Shown here one piece after another: positions 1-5,983 of a stretch of 6,529 bases of DNA (the stretch's first letter is position 1; each line of letters starts with the position of its first letter). Source of the stretch: Dethiobacter sp. (GTDB taxonomy: Bacteria; Bacillota; Dethiobacteria; DTU022). Position numbers and translations under genes: made by a program. Location: assembly GCA_018333405.1 (NCBI GenBank), contig JAGXSR010000149.1, forward strand, positions 1-6,529, read 5' to 3'. The notes beneath the pieces are model-generated. The model was not told the origin of the DNA and made no database searches. It saw only the letters and a program-made list of their open reading frames with translations.

Positions 1-161
1 TTATTTGACTTGAGCGAAACGAATTTAGACAGGGAGAATGCGTCTATTTTATAATTCAGCGATTACAATAGATACTTATTGATAATGAGAGAAATAAATA
101 GCTAACGCAACCCGTTTGCCACAAATTAGTGGAAACCGCCTGAAATAAAGAATTATTTACC

Positions 162-190
162 TTGAACTATCAGCAGAAAGCGCGCATAAT
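162..190 (+). promoter_or_regulatory. Sigma-A type promoter of the hsp20 gene
   Basis: A -35 box TTGAAC (162-167) is followed after exactly 17 bp by a -10 box CATAAT (185-190). Transcription would start near 197, inside the CIRCE operator, so a bound HrcA repressor would block initiation. This promoter/operator overlap is the standard layout of HrcA-controlled heat-shock genes. The boxes and spacing are seen directly; the start site is inferred. Confidence 0.75.
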
Positions 191-194
191 AAAG

Positions 195-221
195 TTAGCA
201 CTCAACGCAGTAGAGTGCTAA
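195..221 (+). promoter_or_regulatory. CIRCE operator (HrcA binding site)
   Basis: The sequence is TTAGCACTC-N9-GAGTGCTAA, an exact match to the CIRCE consensus. The arms extend one more base pair outward (G194/C222). CIRCE is bound by the HrcA repressor, whose activity depends on GroE, and normally sits before groESL and hrcA-grpE-dnaK. Here it lies 33 bp upstream of a small heat-shock gene and overlaps the predicted transcription start. Confidence 0.96.
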
Positions 222-254
222 CAAAAATAACCTAATAAATGGGAGGGATTACAA

Positions 255-689
255 ATGAGAGATCTGATCAGGAGAAGCAGGCCCGCAGAGTTGGAGAGCA
301 TCCGTTCAGGGATTGACCAGGTTTTTACCGATGCATTTTTCCGGAACTGGCCGCTTGGTTCTCAGGAGATGTTCCCTTCGGTTGATCTCTATGTAGCGGA
401 AAGCAACCTGGTAGCGTTGATTAATCTGCCCGGAGCGGAGTCCAAGGATGTTGAAGTAACAGCAACGGTCGATACTCTGACCGTAACAGGAGAGTTAAAA
501 ACAGCGGCCGCAGAGGGAGATTTGATCTGGCAGGAACGAAGTGGCGGAAAGTTCTACCGCAGCTTTAAATTACCGGTTCATATCAAGTCCGATCAGGTTG
601 ACGCGAGCTTTAAATCCGGTGTGCTGCGCATAGTTATGCCCAAGGTAGATGAACTGAAAAGCCGCACCGTCCAGATCAAAGAGGGCTAA
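255..689 (+). CDS. hsp20: Small heat-shock protein, Hsp20/alpha-crystallin family
   Basis: This 144-residue cytoplasmic protein is an ATP-independent holdase chaperone that binds unfolding proteins under heat or other stress. A short N-terminal arm (about 1-38) precedes the alpha-crystallin domain (about 40-132). That domain shows the opening PSVDLYV, the LPG turn (58-60), the WQER...FYRSFKLP block (92-107) and the hallmark GVLRIVMPK (122-130). The C-terminal tail carries the V-Q-I (139-141) form of the [IV]-x-[IV] motif used for oligomer assembly. The length is normal for the family. The ATG follows a GGGAGGG ribosome binding site (241-247) with 7 bp spacing. The gene stands alone, with its own promoter, CIRCE operator and terminator, so it should be heat-inducible through HrcA. 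I see no sign of truncation. Confidence 0.95.
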   Translation: MRDLIRRSRPAELESIRSGIDQVFTDAFFRNWPLGSQEMFPSVDLYVAESNLVALINLPGAESKDVEVTATVDTLTVTGELKTAAAEGDLIWQERSGGKFYRSFKLPVHIKSDQVDASFKSGVLRIVMPKVDELKSRTVQIKEG

Positions 690-700
690 AGCACATATCC

Positions 701-742
701 AATATCAGACCCTGACCTTCCGGCAGGGTCTGATATTGTTTT
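701..742 (+). terminator. Rho-independent terminator of hsp20
   Basis: A perfect 14-bp stem (701-714 with 724-737) has a 9-nt loop and is followed by GTTTT. It begins 11 bp after the hsp20 stop codon. On the minus strand the hairpin is not followed by a T run, so it probably does not serve the convergent regulator gene. I found no convincing terminator for that gene in 743-813. Confidence 0.85.
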
Positions 743-813
743 AATTCATTTGGCTGTATTGCCGACTTATCGTAATGTTCAGGCTGCGGAATAAAAGCCG
801 CGCTCTTTTATAG

Positions 814-2070
814 TCAAGTCAGCTTACGCGCTTTAAGGTAATCATAAATCTTGCGGGCCATGTATAACTGGAAAATATGCTCCGCGTTATCAAGATTAAG
901 CCTTGTCATCTCTTCTATCTGCCTGAGACGGTAACGTAAAGTGTGGCGGTGCACATAGAGCTCTTCTGCCGCCGCGCTGATGTTCAAATGCTTCAGGTAG
1001 CTATTTAAAGTAGTAATAAGAGCTCCGCCTGTGCGGCGGTCATATTTCAATAGCGGTCCGATTGTATCGTCAACAGTTGACATTAGTGTGCTCAGATTTT
1101 CCACTTCTAACAACAGACGGTAAAGCCCCAAACAGTCGTAATGGATAAGGCGGCTGTCTCCTGTCAGCTCCAGAGCGGCTGCCTCCAGAGCCCGGCGGGC
1201 TTCAGCCAGGGCGTGGTTTATCTCTTCCAGGCGGTTATGACGCCGGCTCATGCCCGCGGTAAACTCAAAGCGGGGGCAAAGTTGAGTTATTTCATCGATC
1301 AGGCGTCTGATTTGGACAGATGCTTGCTCTGCCATGCCCTCCGGGGGTTGGATTAGCACGATCGGGTTCATATCCGTAAGCCCTAACAGAAAAGGCATTT
1401 TCTGCTGTGCCAGCAGATAAAACAGACTCTGCTCCAGCTTATCGCTATCTTCCGGGCTCAGCTGAGCTGTTGAAACGTTGTCAATTTCGAAAACAGGGGC
1501 GGTGTTGAAGACGACTAAAAAAAAATCTGCAAAAGGCGATATGCGCATCGACCGCAATACATCGCGCAGACCTTCTGCATTTTCTCCGGCTATCAGTTTT
1601 TGCATTAAGATCCGGTTTTGCCGGAGCAAACTTTGCACACCGCTGTTCCGTTGGGGCGGATCATCATGCAGGTTTATATCCTGTCGGGTCAGCTCGCCCA
1701 TCAGCGCTTTAGTTAGGTTTTTAAAACTGGTGTCCGAGGGAATTTCGATCAGCGGGATCTTGTGCCTATCAGCCAGATTGATTAATGTGTCCGGAACTTC
1801 TACAATATAGTGACCTGTTTGCACAGCCAGAGCAGCCAGCTTGTTGCCCGCCAGCAGCTCCATCAGGCGTTCCTGTTTTTCTGTATCCCGAAAATCAAAA
1901 CCATAGGCGGTAGTGATCAGGAATTCTCCTTCTTCAATATATCTTAGATCATCTAATATTTCCAAAATATTGACCCAACGTATTTCGTTGCTCAGGCCGG
2001 CATTACCGGTGAGGACGCCGCAGCCGGTGAAAGCATCCAATTGCATAGCTTCCCTTACAGTAATAGGCAC
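814..2070 (-). CDS. PucR/CdaR-family transcriptional regulator
   Basis: This looks like a DNA-binding regulator of the PucR family, members of which control purine, amino-acid and sugar-acid catabolism in response to a ligand. Counting from the upstream GTG at 2082, the N-terminal PucR ligand-sensing domain spans about 6-125 (ITVREAM, then WVNILEILDDLRYIEEGEFLITTAYG). A GGDEF-like middle domain of CdaR type covers about 165-302 (FTAGMSRR...EINHALAEARRALEAA). The C-terminal helix-turn-helix (HTH_30) covers about 366-415, with the signature VHRHTLRYRL. I chose the GTG at 2070 (418 aa) because the Shine-Dalgarno AAGGTGGTGA lies at 2085-2076, 8 nt before it. A start at 2082 would fall inside that site. 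The gene is divergent from kamBDE across about 400 bp, so it probably regulates that operon and itself. The effector is unknown; lysine or a related amine would be a guess. Confidence 0.92.
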   Translation of the reverse strand: MPITVREAMQLDAFTGCGVLTGNAGLSNEIRWVNILEILDDLRYIEEGEFLITTAYGFDFRDTEKQERLMELLAGNKLAALAVQTGHYIVEVPDTLINLADRHKIPLIEIPSDTSFKNLTKALMGELTRQDINLHDDPPQRNSGVQSLLRQNRILMQKLIAGENAEGLRDVLRSMRISPFADFFLVVFNTAPVFEIDNVSTAQLSPEDSDKLEQSLFYLLAQQKMPFLLGLTDMNPIVLIQPPEGMAEQASVQIRRLIDEITQLCPRFEFTAGMSRRHNRLEEINHALAEARRALEAAALELTGDSRLIHYDCLGLYRLLLEVENLSTLMSTVDDTIGPLLKYDRRTGGALITTLNSYLKHLNISAAAEELYVHRHTLRYRLRQIEEMTRLNLDNAEHIFQLYMARKIYDYLKARKLT

Positions 2071-2140
2071 CGGGGTCACCACCTTATTTAATAAAACTTA
2101 AATCCCTTGTTTCTGCATATCAAGCCCGTTTTCCTGCTTG

Positions 2141-2161
2141 CTTATATACATATTGTATAAG
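2141..2161. promoter_or_regulatory. AT-rich palindrome, possible operator
   Basis: CTTATA (2141-2146) and TATAAG (2156-2161) form a perfect 6-bp inverted repeat around a 9-bp centre. It lies about 70 bp upstream of the regulator start, where an autoregulatory or shared operator would be expected. PucR-family sites are not uniform enough for me to recognise one by sequence, so the assignment is positional inference. An AT-rich palindrome of this length can also occur by chance. Confidence 0.3.
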
Positions 2162-2227
2162 TAAATGCTGTCATTTTTGGCCGCTCCTGACGATGATCAG
2201 CGAAGTTTATTTATATATAATATTTAC

Positions 2228-2337
2228 AGATTCTACTGTAGCTGAACTAATCGATCTAGCAATGACAGATACACGGGTTAGGTAGTAGATTTGCCACCAC
2301 AAACAGACTATTAAACGCGGCAATTGCAGTAGAATCT
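2228..2337 (+). ncRNA. Candidate structured leader RNA upstream of kamB
   Basis: An exact 11-bp inverted repeat (AGATTCTACTG at 2228-2238, CAGTAGAATCT at 2327-2337) would close a domain of about 110 nt. It can extend inward by three pairs, two of them G-U. Inside lies a second, imperfect but symmetric hairpin (2277-2293 with 2300-2316): 11 Watson-Crick and 2 G-U pairs, a 1x1 and a 3x3 internal loop, and a 6-nt loop. The G-U pairs favour transcription on the plus strand, towards kamB. A TATAAT (2216-2221) lies 7 bp upstream, but its -35 region is poor. I recognise no known riboswitch class. A short mobile-element remnant with terminal inverted repeats is an alternative, though no target duplication is visible. 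Confidence 0.3.
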
Positions 2338-2349
2338 TAATTATTATGA

Positions 2350-2365
2350 TGGTAATGCTCCTGCA
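2350..2365 (+). promoter_or_regulatory. Possible sigma-54 (-24/-12) promoter for kamBDE
   Basis: TGGTAATGCTCCTGCA has the near-invariant GG and GC dinucleotides exactly 10 bp apart, and matches the TGG-A and TGCA parts of the consensus TGGCACG-N4-TTGCA. It points towards kamB and would give a leader of about 90 nt. Amino-acid catabolic operons in Bacillota are often sigma-54 dependent. However, three -24 positions and one -12 position deviate, and no enhancer-binding activator is encoded here. Chance occurrence is quite possible. Confidence 0.25.
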
Positions 2366-2402
2366 TCGGATCAAAAAGGATGACTGTTTACAAGACTGAG
2401 CA

Positions 2403-2455
2403 AGCTTGCGGGTCACCCGCTTCCACGCTCGATCTCTTTTCCAACCCGCCAAGCT
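2403..2455 (+). promoter_or_regulatory. Alternative stem-loops just upstream of the kamB start
   Basis: The segment AGCTTGCGGGT (2403-2413) can pair with ACCCGC-C-AAGCT (2444-2455), giving 11 bp with a single bulged C. The same GCGGG (2408-2412) can instead form a compact hairpin with CCCGC (2416-2420), with possible support from GAGC (2398-2401) pairing with GCTC (2427-2430). The two folds exclude each other. The longer one ends 12 nt before the kamB ATG and reaches the ribosome landing site, which itself has only a weak Shine-Dalgarno. This could be a translation-control element; the function is inference. Confidence 0.35.
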
Positions 2456-2466
2456 AGAGAAATAAG

Positions 2467-3528
2467 ATGAGCGTACTCGTGCCGGAAAAATATTTCGATC
2501 TGATCTGCTCCCGCGCTACGACCGCTATTGCCATCGTGGGAATGACGAAAAACGTTGGCAAAACGGTCACCTTGAATTACCTGATTCGGCATTGTGCGCA
2601 GGCAGGCCGGGTTACCGGTTTGGTTTCTGCCGGCTATGACGGCGAGCGCTTTGATCGACTTACCCTGAAAGATAAGCCTCGGATCTATGCGCCCGCCGGA
2701 TCTTTTGTGGCTACAGCTAAAGCCTGTCTGGATGCCGCCGGGGCGGTTATGGAGCCGTTGTACCGCAGCCGGATCTCGACACCCCTGGGCGAAGTTTGGA
2801 TTGCCGTAGTTAAGGAAGCAGGACTGGTCGAACTGGCCGGTCCGGGCAGTGTCAGCGGCCTGAAAATATTAATTGAATGGATGTCGGCACAAGGTGCGCA
2901 TCCTGTTCTGATCGATGGCGCGATTAACCGCCAGGCCTCTGCTTCACCTTTAGTCGCCGGTGAAGTGATTCTGGCTAGTGGAGCTGCTGTAGCAGCGACC
3001 CTGGACGATGTGATCCGAAAAACACTTTATCGCTGTATTCTTCTGGAAACTCCCGCGCTGGAAGATAAGAGAATGGAAAGAAAAGCAAGGGAGGCTATAT
3101 GCAGCGCCGGTGCAGCTGTGCTTCACCCTTCCGGATCCGACTGGAAGGTGGAATTGCTCAGTGCGCCGATACCGCTTATGACTGGCGCCGGGCTGAAAGT
3201 GCGTTGTGAGCAGGAAATGTCAGCGGTGGTGCTGGGAGGCGCACTGGTTGATAAGCTCCTGATCGATTTGCTTGCGCTGCCGTCGCCCCCGCTATTAGTG
3301 TTGCGTGATGCGACAAGGTTTTTTGTCTCGGCAGAGCTGTTTTACCGCTACCTGAACAGCGGCGGCGTAATCAGGGTGCTGGATCCGATCAAGCTTTGCG
3401 CAGTTACCCTAAATCCGACCGACCCTCTGGGGAAAGGATATCCGCCACAGGAATTCCTTAAATTGGTCGGAGAAGCCCTGGCTCCCCGACCTGTATTTGA
3501 CTTGATTTTGAAGAACAAATTTTCTTAA
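2467..3528 (+). CDS. kamB: Putative lysine 5,6-aminomutase reactivase subunit KamB (P-loop protein)
   Basis: This 353-residue, probably cytoplasmic protein has an N-terminal nucleotide-binding motif GMTKNVGKT (25-33). It fits the deviant Walker A pattern K-x-x-G-K-T better than the classical G-x4-G-K-T. A Walker B-like strand VLID (147-150) is followed by GAINRQASASP. The remainder, including a C-terminal part with several hydrophobic strands, has no motif I can name. I assign it as KamB from the P-loop type, the length and the position directly before kamD. In lysine fermenters KamB is thought to act with the MutS-like KamC to reactivate cobalamin-damaged aminomutase. No kamC is present here, so this protein would act alone or with a distant partner. 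The ATG is preceded by only a weak purine stretch (about 2456-2460). The stop is 18 bp before kamD, so the two are probably co-transcribed. A generic P-loop ATPase or GTPase cannot be excluded. Confidence 0.7.
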   Translation: MSVLVPEKYFDLICSRATTAIAIVGMTKNVGKTVTLNYLIRHCAQAGRVTGLVSAGYDGERFDRLTLKDKPRIYAPAGSFVATAKACLDAAGAVMEPLYRSRISTPLGEVWIAVVKEAGLVELAGPGSVSGLKILIEWMSAQGAHPVLIDGAINRQASASPLVAGEVILASGAAVAATLDDVIRKTLYRCILLETPALEDKRMERKAREAICSAGAAVLHPSGSDWKVELLSAPIPLMTGAGLKVRCEQEMSAVVLGGALVDKLLIDLLALPSPPLLVLRDATRFFVSAELFYRYLNSGGVIRVLDPIKLCAVTLNPTDPLGKGYPPQEFLKLVGEALAPRPVFDLILKNKFS

Positions 3529-3533
3529 AAGTA

Positions 3534-3540
3534 GGGAGGA
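3534..3540 (+). promoter_or_regulatory. Strong ribosome binding site fixing the TTG start of kamD
   Basis: GGGAGGA lies 6 bp before TTG at 3547-3549. No ATG or GTG occurs in frame at a suitable distance, and the protein is collinear with its family from this point, so TTG is the start. Confidence 0.85.
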
Positions 3541-3546
3541 AGCTCA

Positions 3547-5139
3547 TTGGGAAATAAGCTAAACTTGGATCAAACCAAGATTGACGGAGCGAGACAGGCG
3601 GCTGGGAAAATCGCCGATCAGCTCCATACCTGGATCAACGACTATACCACTACGACCATTGAGCGTGCTGTGGCCAGGCTATTGGGTGTGGATGGAGTTG
3701 ATCGCTTTGGAGTGCCGCTGCCTAACGTTTTGGTGGATAAACTGCACCAGGCGGGTTTGCTGGATCGGGGATTTGCACCTTGGTTGGCCCGGACTATCCT
3801 CGATACCGGCAAAACTGTACAGGAAATTGCCGACGCAGCAGGAAAAGGCGAATTGGATGTACAAGGAATTTCCGATTTTCCGGATGCGCAGTGGATCGAA
3901 GTGGCCGATCAAATGGCCATGGCTGCTGCCTCCCGGATCTGCTCCCGCCGTGATGAGCGGACACGGTTAATGGATCAGGCCATGCCCATGAAAAAACCCC
4001 TCCTCTATGTTATCGTGGCTACCGGCAATATTTATGAAGACGCAGTACAGGCTAAAGCCGCTGCTCTTCAAGGAGCTGATGTGATAGCCGTAATACGTCA
4101 TACCGGCCAGAGCCTTCTGGACTATGTTCCCTTCGGCCCGACTACGGAAGGGTATGGCGGCACTTATGCCACCCAGGAAAATTTTCGTATCGTCCGGGAA
4201 GCTTTGGATCAGGCAGGAACTCAATCCGGACGCTATATTCAGCTGGTCAACTACTGCTCCGGGCTGTGTATGCCTGAGATAGCGGCCATGGGCGCCTGTG
4301 AGCGGCTGGATATGATGTTGAACGACTCAATGTATGGCGTACTCTTTCGTGACATCAATATGCGCCGTACTTTTATCGATCAGCATTTTTCCCGAATGAT
4401 CAACGCTTATGCCGGTATTGTGATCAACACAGGCGAGGATAATTATCTTACGACCAGTGATGCTTTCGATAAAGGCTATACGGTGCTGGCCTCCCAATTT
4501 ATTAACGAGCAGCTGGCTTTGCGCTCCGGACTACCGGAAGAGCAGATCGGGTTAGGGCATGCTTTTGAAATAGATCCCAAGATGGAAGACGGGCTATTAA
4601 TGGAGATTGCCCAAGCGCAGCTCAGCCGGGAGATATTCCCTCGTTCTCCTCTGAAGTATATGCCTCCAACCAAGCATGTTACCGGCGATATATTCCATAC
4701 CTATCTGGTCAATGGGATGTTTAACCTGACCTCTATTCTCACCGGGCAGGAGATTCAGCTTTTGGGAATGTTGACAGAGGCCAGCCATACTCCCTACCTG
4801 CAAGATCGTTACCTTAGTATCGCCAATGCCCGCTATATATTCAACAATGCCCGACACATCGGAAAAGAGCTTATTTTCCGGGAGGAGGGCCGTATTCAGG
4901 AGCGCGCCCAGCAGATCTTGAACCAGGCCTGCGCTATGCTGTTGGAGATTGAAAAAATTGGCCTGGAAGAGTCTCTGGCCAGGGGAATGTTTGCCGATAT
5001 AAAGCGCAGTCATGATGGCGGGAAAGGGAAAGAGGGCGTGGTTGCCCGTCACAGCGCCTATTACAACCCGTTTCCGGCGATTTTTCTCTGCGGCTTTGTC
5101 CCCAAAGAAGGGAGGGCGATTGAATGCAAATTGATTTAA
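3547..5139 (+). CDS. kamD: Lysine 5,6-aminomutase alpha subunit KamD
   Basis: This is the large catalytic subunit (530 aa) of the AdoCbl/PLP-dependent mutase, which converts L-beta-lysine to 3,5-diaminohexanoate and D-lysine to 2,5-diaminohexanoate. The TIM-barrel core is recognisable from LLYVIVATGNIYEDAVQAKA (152-171) and FGPTTEGYGG (196-205). By my recollection of the Clostridium sticklandii structure, the cofactor and catalytic residues are Arg184, Ser189, Ser238, Tyr263, Arg268, Asp298 and Lys370. This protein has the same residue at every one of those numbers, which favours an active lysine rather than ornithine aminomutase. The length is close to the family norm of about 520. The start is TTG with a GGGAGGA site. 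The 3' end overlaps kamE by 16 nt, in keeping with stoichiometric subunit synthesis. No frameshift or missing segment is apparent. Confidence 0.96.
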   Translation: MGNKLNLDQTKIDGARQAAGKIADQLHTWINDYTTTTIERAVARLLGVDGVDRFGVPLPNVLVDKLHQAGLLDRGFAPWLARTILDTGKTVQEIADAAGKGELDVQGISDFPDAQWIEVADQMAMAAASRICSRRDERTRLMDQAMPMKKPLLYVIVATGNIYEDAVQAKAAALQGADVIAVIRHTGQSLLDYVPFGPTTEGYGGTYATQENFRIVREALDQAGTQSGRYIQLVNYCSGLCMPEIAAMGACERLDMMLNDSMYGVLFRDINMRRTFIDQHFSRMINAYAGIVINTGEDNYLTTSDAFDKGYTVLASQFINEQLALRSGLPEEQIGLGHAFEIDPKMEDGLLMEIAQAQLSREIFPRSPLKYMPPTKHVTGDIFHTYLVNGMFNLTSILTGQEIQLLGMLTEASHTPYLQDRYLSIANARYIFNNARHIGKELIFREEGRIQERAQQILNQACAMLLEIEKIGLEESLARGMFADIKRSHDGGKGKEGVVARHSAYYNPFPAIFLCGFVPKEGRAIECKLI

Positions 5140-5879
5140 CCCGGATCAAAGCTTATGGTGATACCATGGATGACGGAGCCATGCAATTAAGTTTCACCCT
5201 GCCCGTCCCTCCCGGAGAGGAAGCCCGGGAAGCGGCCCGGCAGATGGCTTTACAAATGGGGCTGGATACACCTTCGGTGGTGGAGATGGCTGATTTAGGC
5301 GTCGGTTTCAGCTTCTTTGTTGTCTACGGCAAGTGCCGCCATTATGTCGACTACACAGCGATTAAAATCCCGAAGCGGCAGCTTCACGTGATGACATTTA
5401 AAGAGATAAACTCCGCCATTAAGGAGCATCTCGGGCGAAAGGTGACGGTGGTCGCCGCCTGCACCGGCAGCGACGCGCACACAGTGGGAATAGACGCCAT
5501 AGTCAACATGAAGGGATATGCCGGGGAATATGGCTTGGAGCGCTACCCGGAAATAGACGCTTATAACCTGGGCAGCCAGGTGCCTAATGCCGAGCTGTTG
5601 ACCAAGGCGGTTGCTTGCCATGCTGACGCTGTCTTAGTTTCCCAGGTGGTCACCCAGCGCAACATTCATCTGGAGAACCTGACCGAATTAGTCGAGTTGG
5701 CGGAGGCCGAAGGAATACGGGATAAAATGATCTTTATATGCGGCGGTCCGCGCATTTCTCATGAGCTGGCTATTGAGCTGGGATTTGATGCCGGATTCGG
5801 CTCTGGCACCCTGCCCAACCATGTCGCTTCGTTTATCGTCAATGAACTGATCCGGCGCCAAAAAGCCGGTCCGGAATAA
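5124..5879 (+). CDS. kamE: Lysine 5,6-aminomutase beta subunit KamE (cobalamin-binding)
   Basis: This 251-residue subunit carries the B12 cofactor and the PLP-anchoring lysine of the mutase. Residues about 1-95 form the N-terminal dimerisation region. The Rossmann-like cobalamin domain (about 105-245) has the base-off/His-on motif D-x-H-x-x-G as DAHTVG (117-122), with His119 as the axial cobalt ligand. Lys130 in NMKGYAGEYGLER is the expected PLP Schiff-base lysine. The 11-residue His-to-Lys spacing equals that of His133/Lys144 in the C. sticklandii enzyme. Further conserved blocks are NLGSQVPN (148-155), VLVSQVVTQRN (170-180) and ICGGPRISHE (205-214). The ATG is preceded by GGAGG (5111-5115) inside kamD, with 8 bp spacing, and the 16-nt overlap suggests translational coupling. 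The gene is slightly shorter than the roughly 260-residue relatives, mainly at the N terminus. Confidence 0.96.
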   Translation: MQIDLTRIKAYGDTMDDGAMQLSFTLPVPPGEEAREAARQMALQMGLDTPSVVEMADLGVGFSFFVVYGKCRHYVDYTAIKIPKRQLHVMTFKEINSAIKEHLGRKVTVVAACTGSDAHTVGIDAIVNMKGYAGEYGLERYPEIDAYNLGSQVPNAELLTKAVACHADAVLVSQVVTQRNIHLENLTELVELAEAEGIRDKMIFICGGPRISHELAIELGFDAGFGSGTLPNHVASFIVNELIRRQKAGPE

Positions 5880-5895
5880 CATGGAGATCAATAAT

Positions 5896-5931
5896 GGAGG
5901 CATGGAGTTAACTTCATGCCTCCCGGCTTTT
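5896..5931 (+). terminator. Terminator of the kamBDE operon
   Basis: A perfect 9-bp stem GGAGGCATG / CATGCCTCC (5896-5904 with 5915-5923) encloses a 10-nt loop that can fold further (AGT/ACT). After four bases comes TTTT (5928-5931). It lies 17 bp beyond the kamE stop. The offset and short T run make it a moderate rather than textbook terminator. Confidence 0.7.
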
Positions 5932-5983
5932 ATTGCGGTTTGGTCTGTGCCTTTAGGCTGCAATGGGATTTTTTGCGATTAAG

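Larger units (their letters stand above)
2071..2466. other. Gene-free divergent intergenic region pucR / kamB
   Basis: About 400 bp separate the regulator from kamB. The left half (about 2085-2345) is AT-rich and the right half (about 2395-2455) is GC-richer. I see no convincing protein gene on either strand. The region holds an AT-rich palindrome (2141-2161), a TATAAT hexamer (2216-2221) without a good -35 box, a nested inverted-repeat structure (2228-2337), a sigma-54-like box (2350-2365), and overlapping alternative stems before kamB (2398-2455). No B12-box-like or lysine-riboswitch-like core was recognised, although I could only look by eye. The size exceeds what a simple divergent promoter pair needs. 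Confidence 0.7.

Noticed and set aside
26..50. Small hairpin TAGAC / GTCTA followed by TTTT, a possible terminator of a gene left of the window
   Set aside because: The stem has only 5 AT-leaning pairs with an 11-nt loop, and the upstream gene is not visible. The support is too weak to annotate.
70..100. Fur-box-like TGATAATGAG in the hsp20 upstream region
   Set aside because: Only one half-site resembles the consensus, and it lies well upstream of the identified promoter, so chance similarity in AT-rich DNA is likely.
782..801. Hairpin GCGG / CCGC as a terminator for the regulator gene
   Set aside because: The stem is only 4 bp, it competes with an alternative GGCT/AGCC pairing, and the T run lies inside the loop rather than after the stem.
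1478..1810. 110-codon plus-strand frame opposite the regulator gene
   Set aside because: It is the complement of the regulator's middle region, with Ser/Arg-rich low-information sequence typical of antisense shadows.
2207..2452. 81-codon minus-strand frame in the pucR-kamB gap
   Set aside because: It has no recognisable domain, its composition follows the AT-rich intergenic DNA, and it overlaps the inverted-repeat structures. I see no clear ribosome binding site.
2071..2466. Cobalamin or lysine riboswitch upstream of kamBDE
   Set aside because: I could not find a B12-box-like core or the conserved lysine-riboswitch motifs. Cobalamin riboswitches also usually control B12 synthesis or uptake rather than mutases. 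A covariance search would be decisive.
4597..5052. 151-codon minus-strand frame inside kamD
   Set aside because: It lies wholly antisense to the strongly conserved kamD coding sequence and has no family features, so it is a shadow frame.
5295..5621. 108-codon minus-strand frame inside kamE
   Set aside because: It is antisense to the conserved cobalamin-binding domain and carries no motif of its own.
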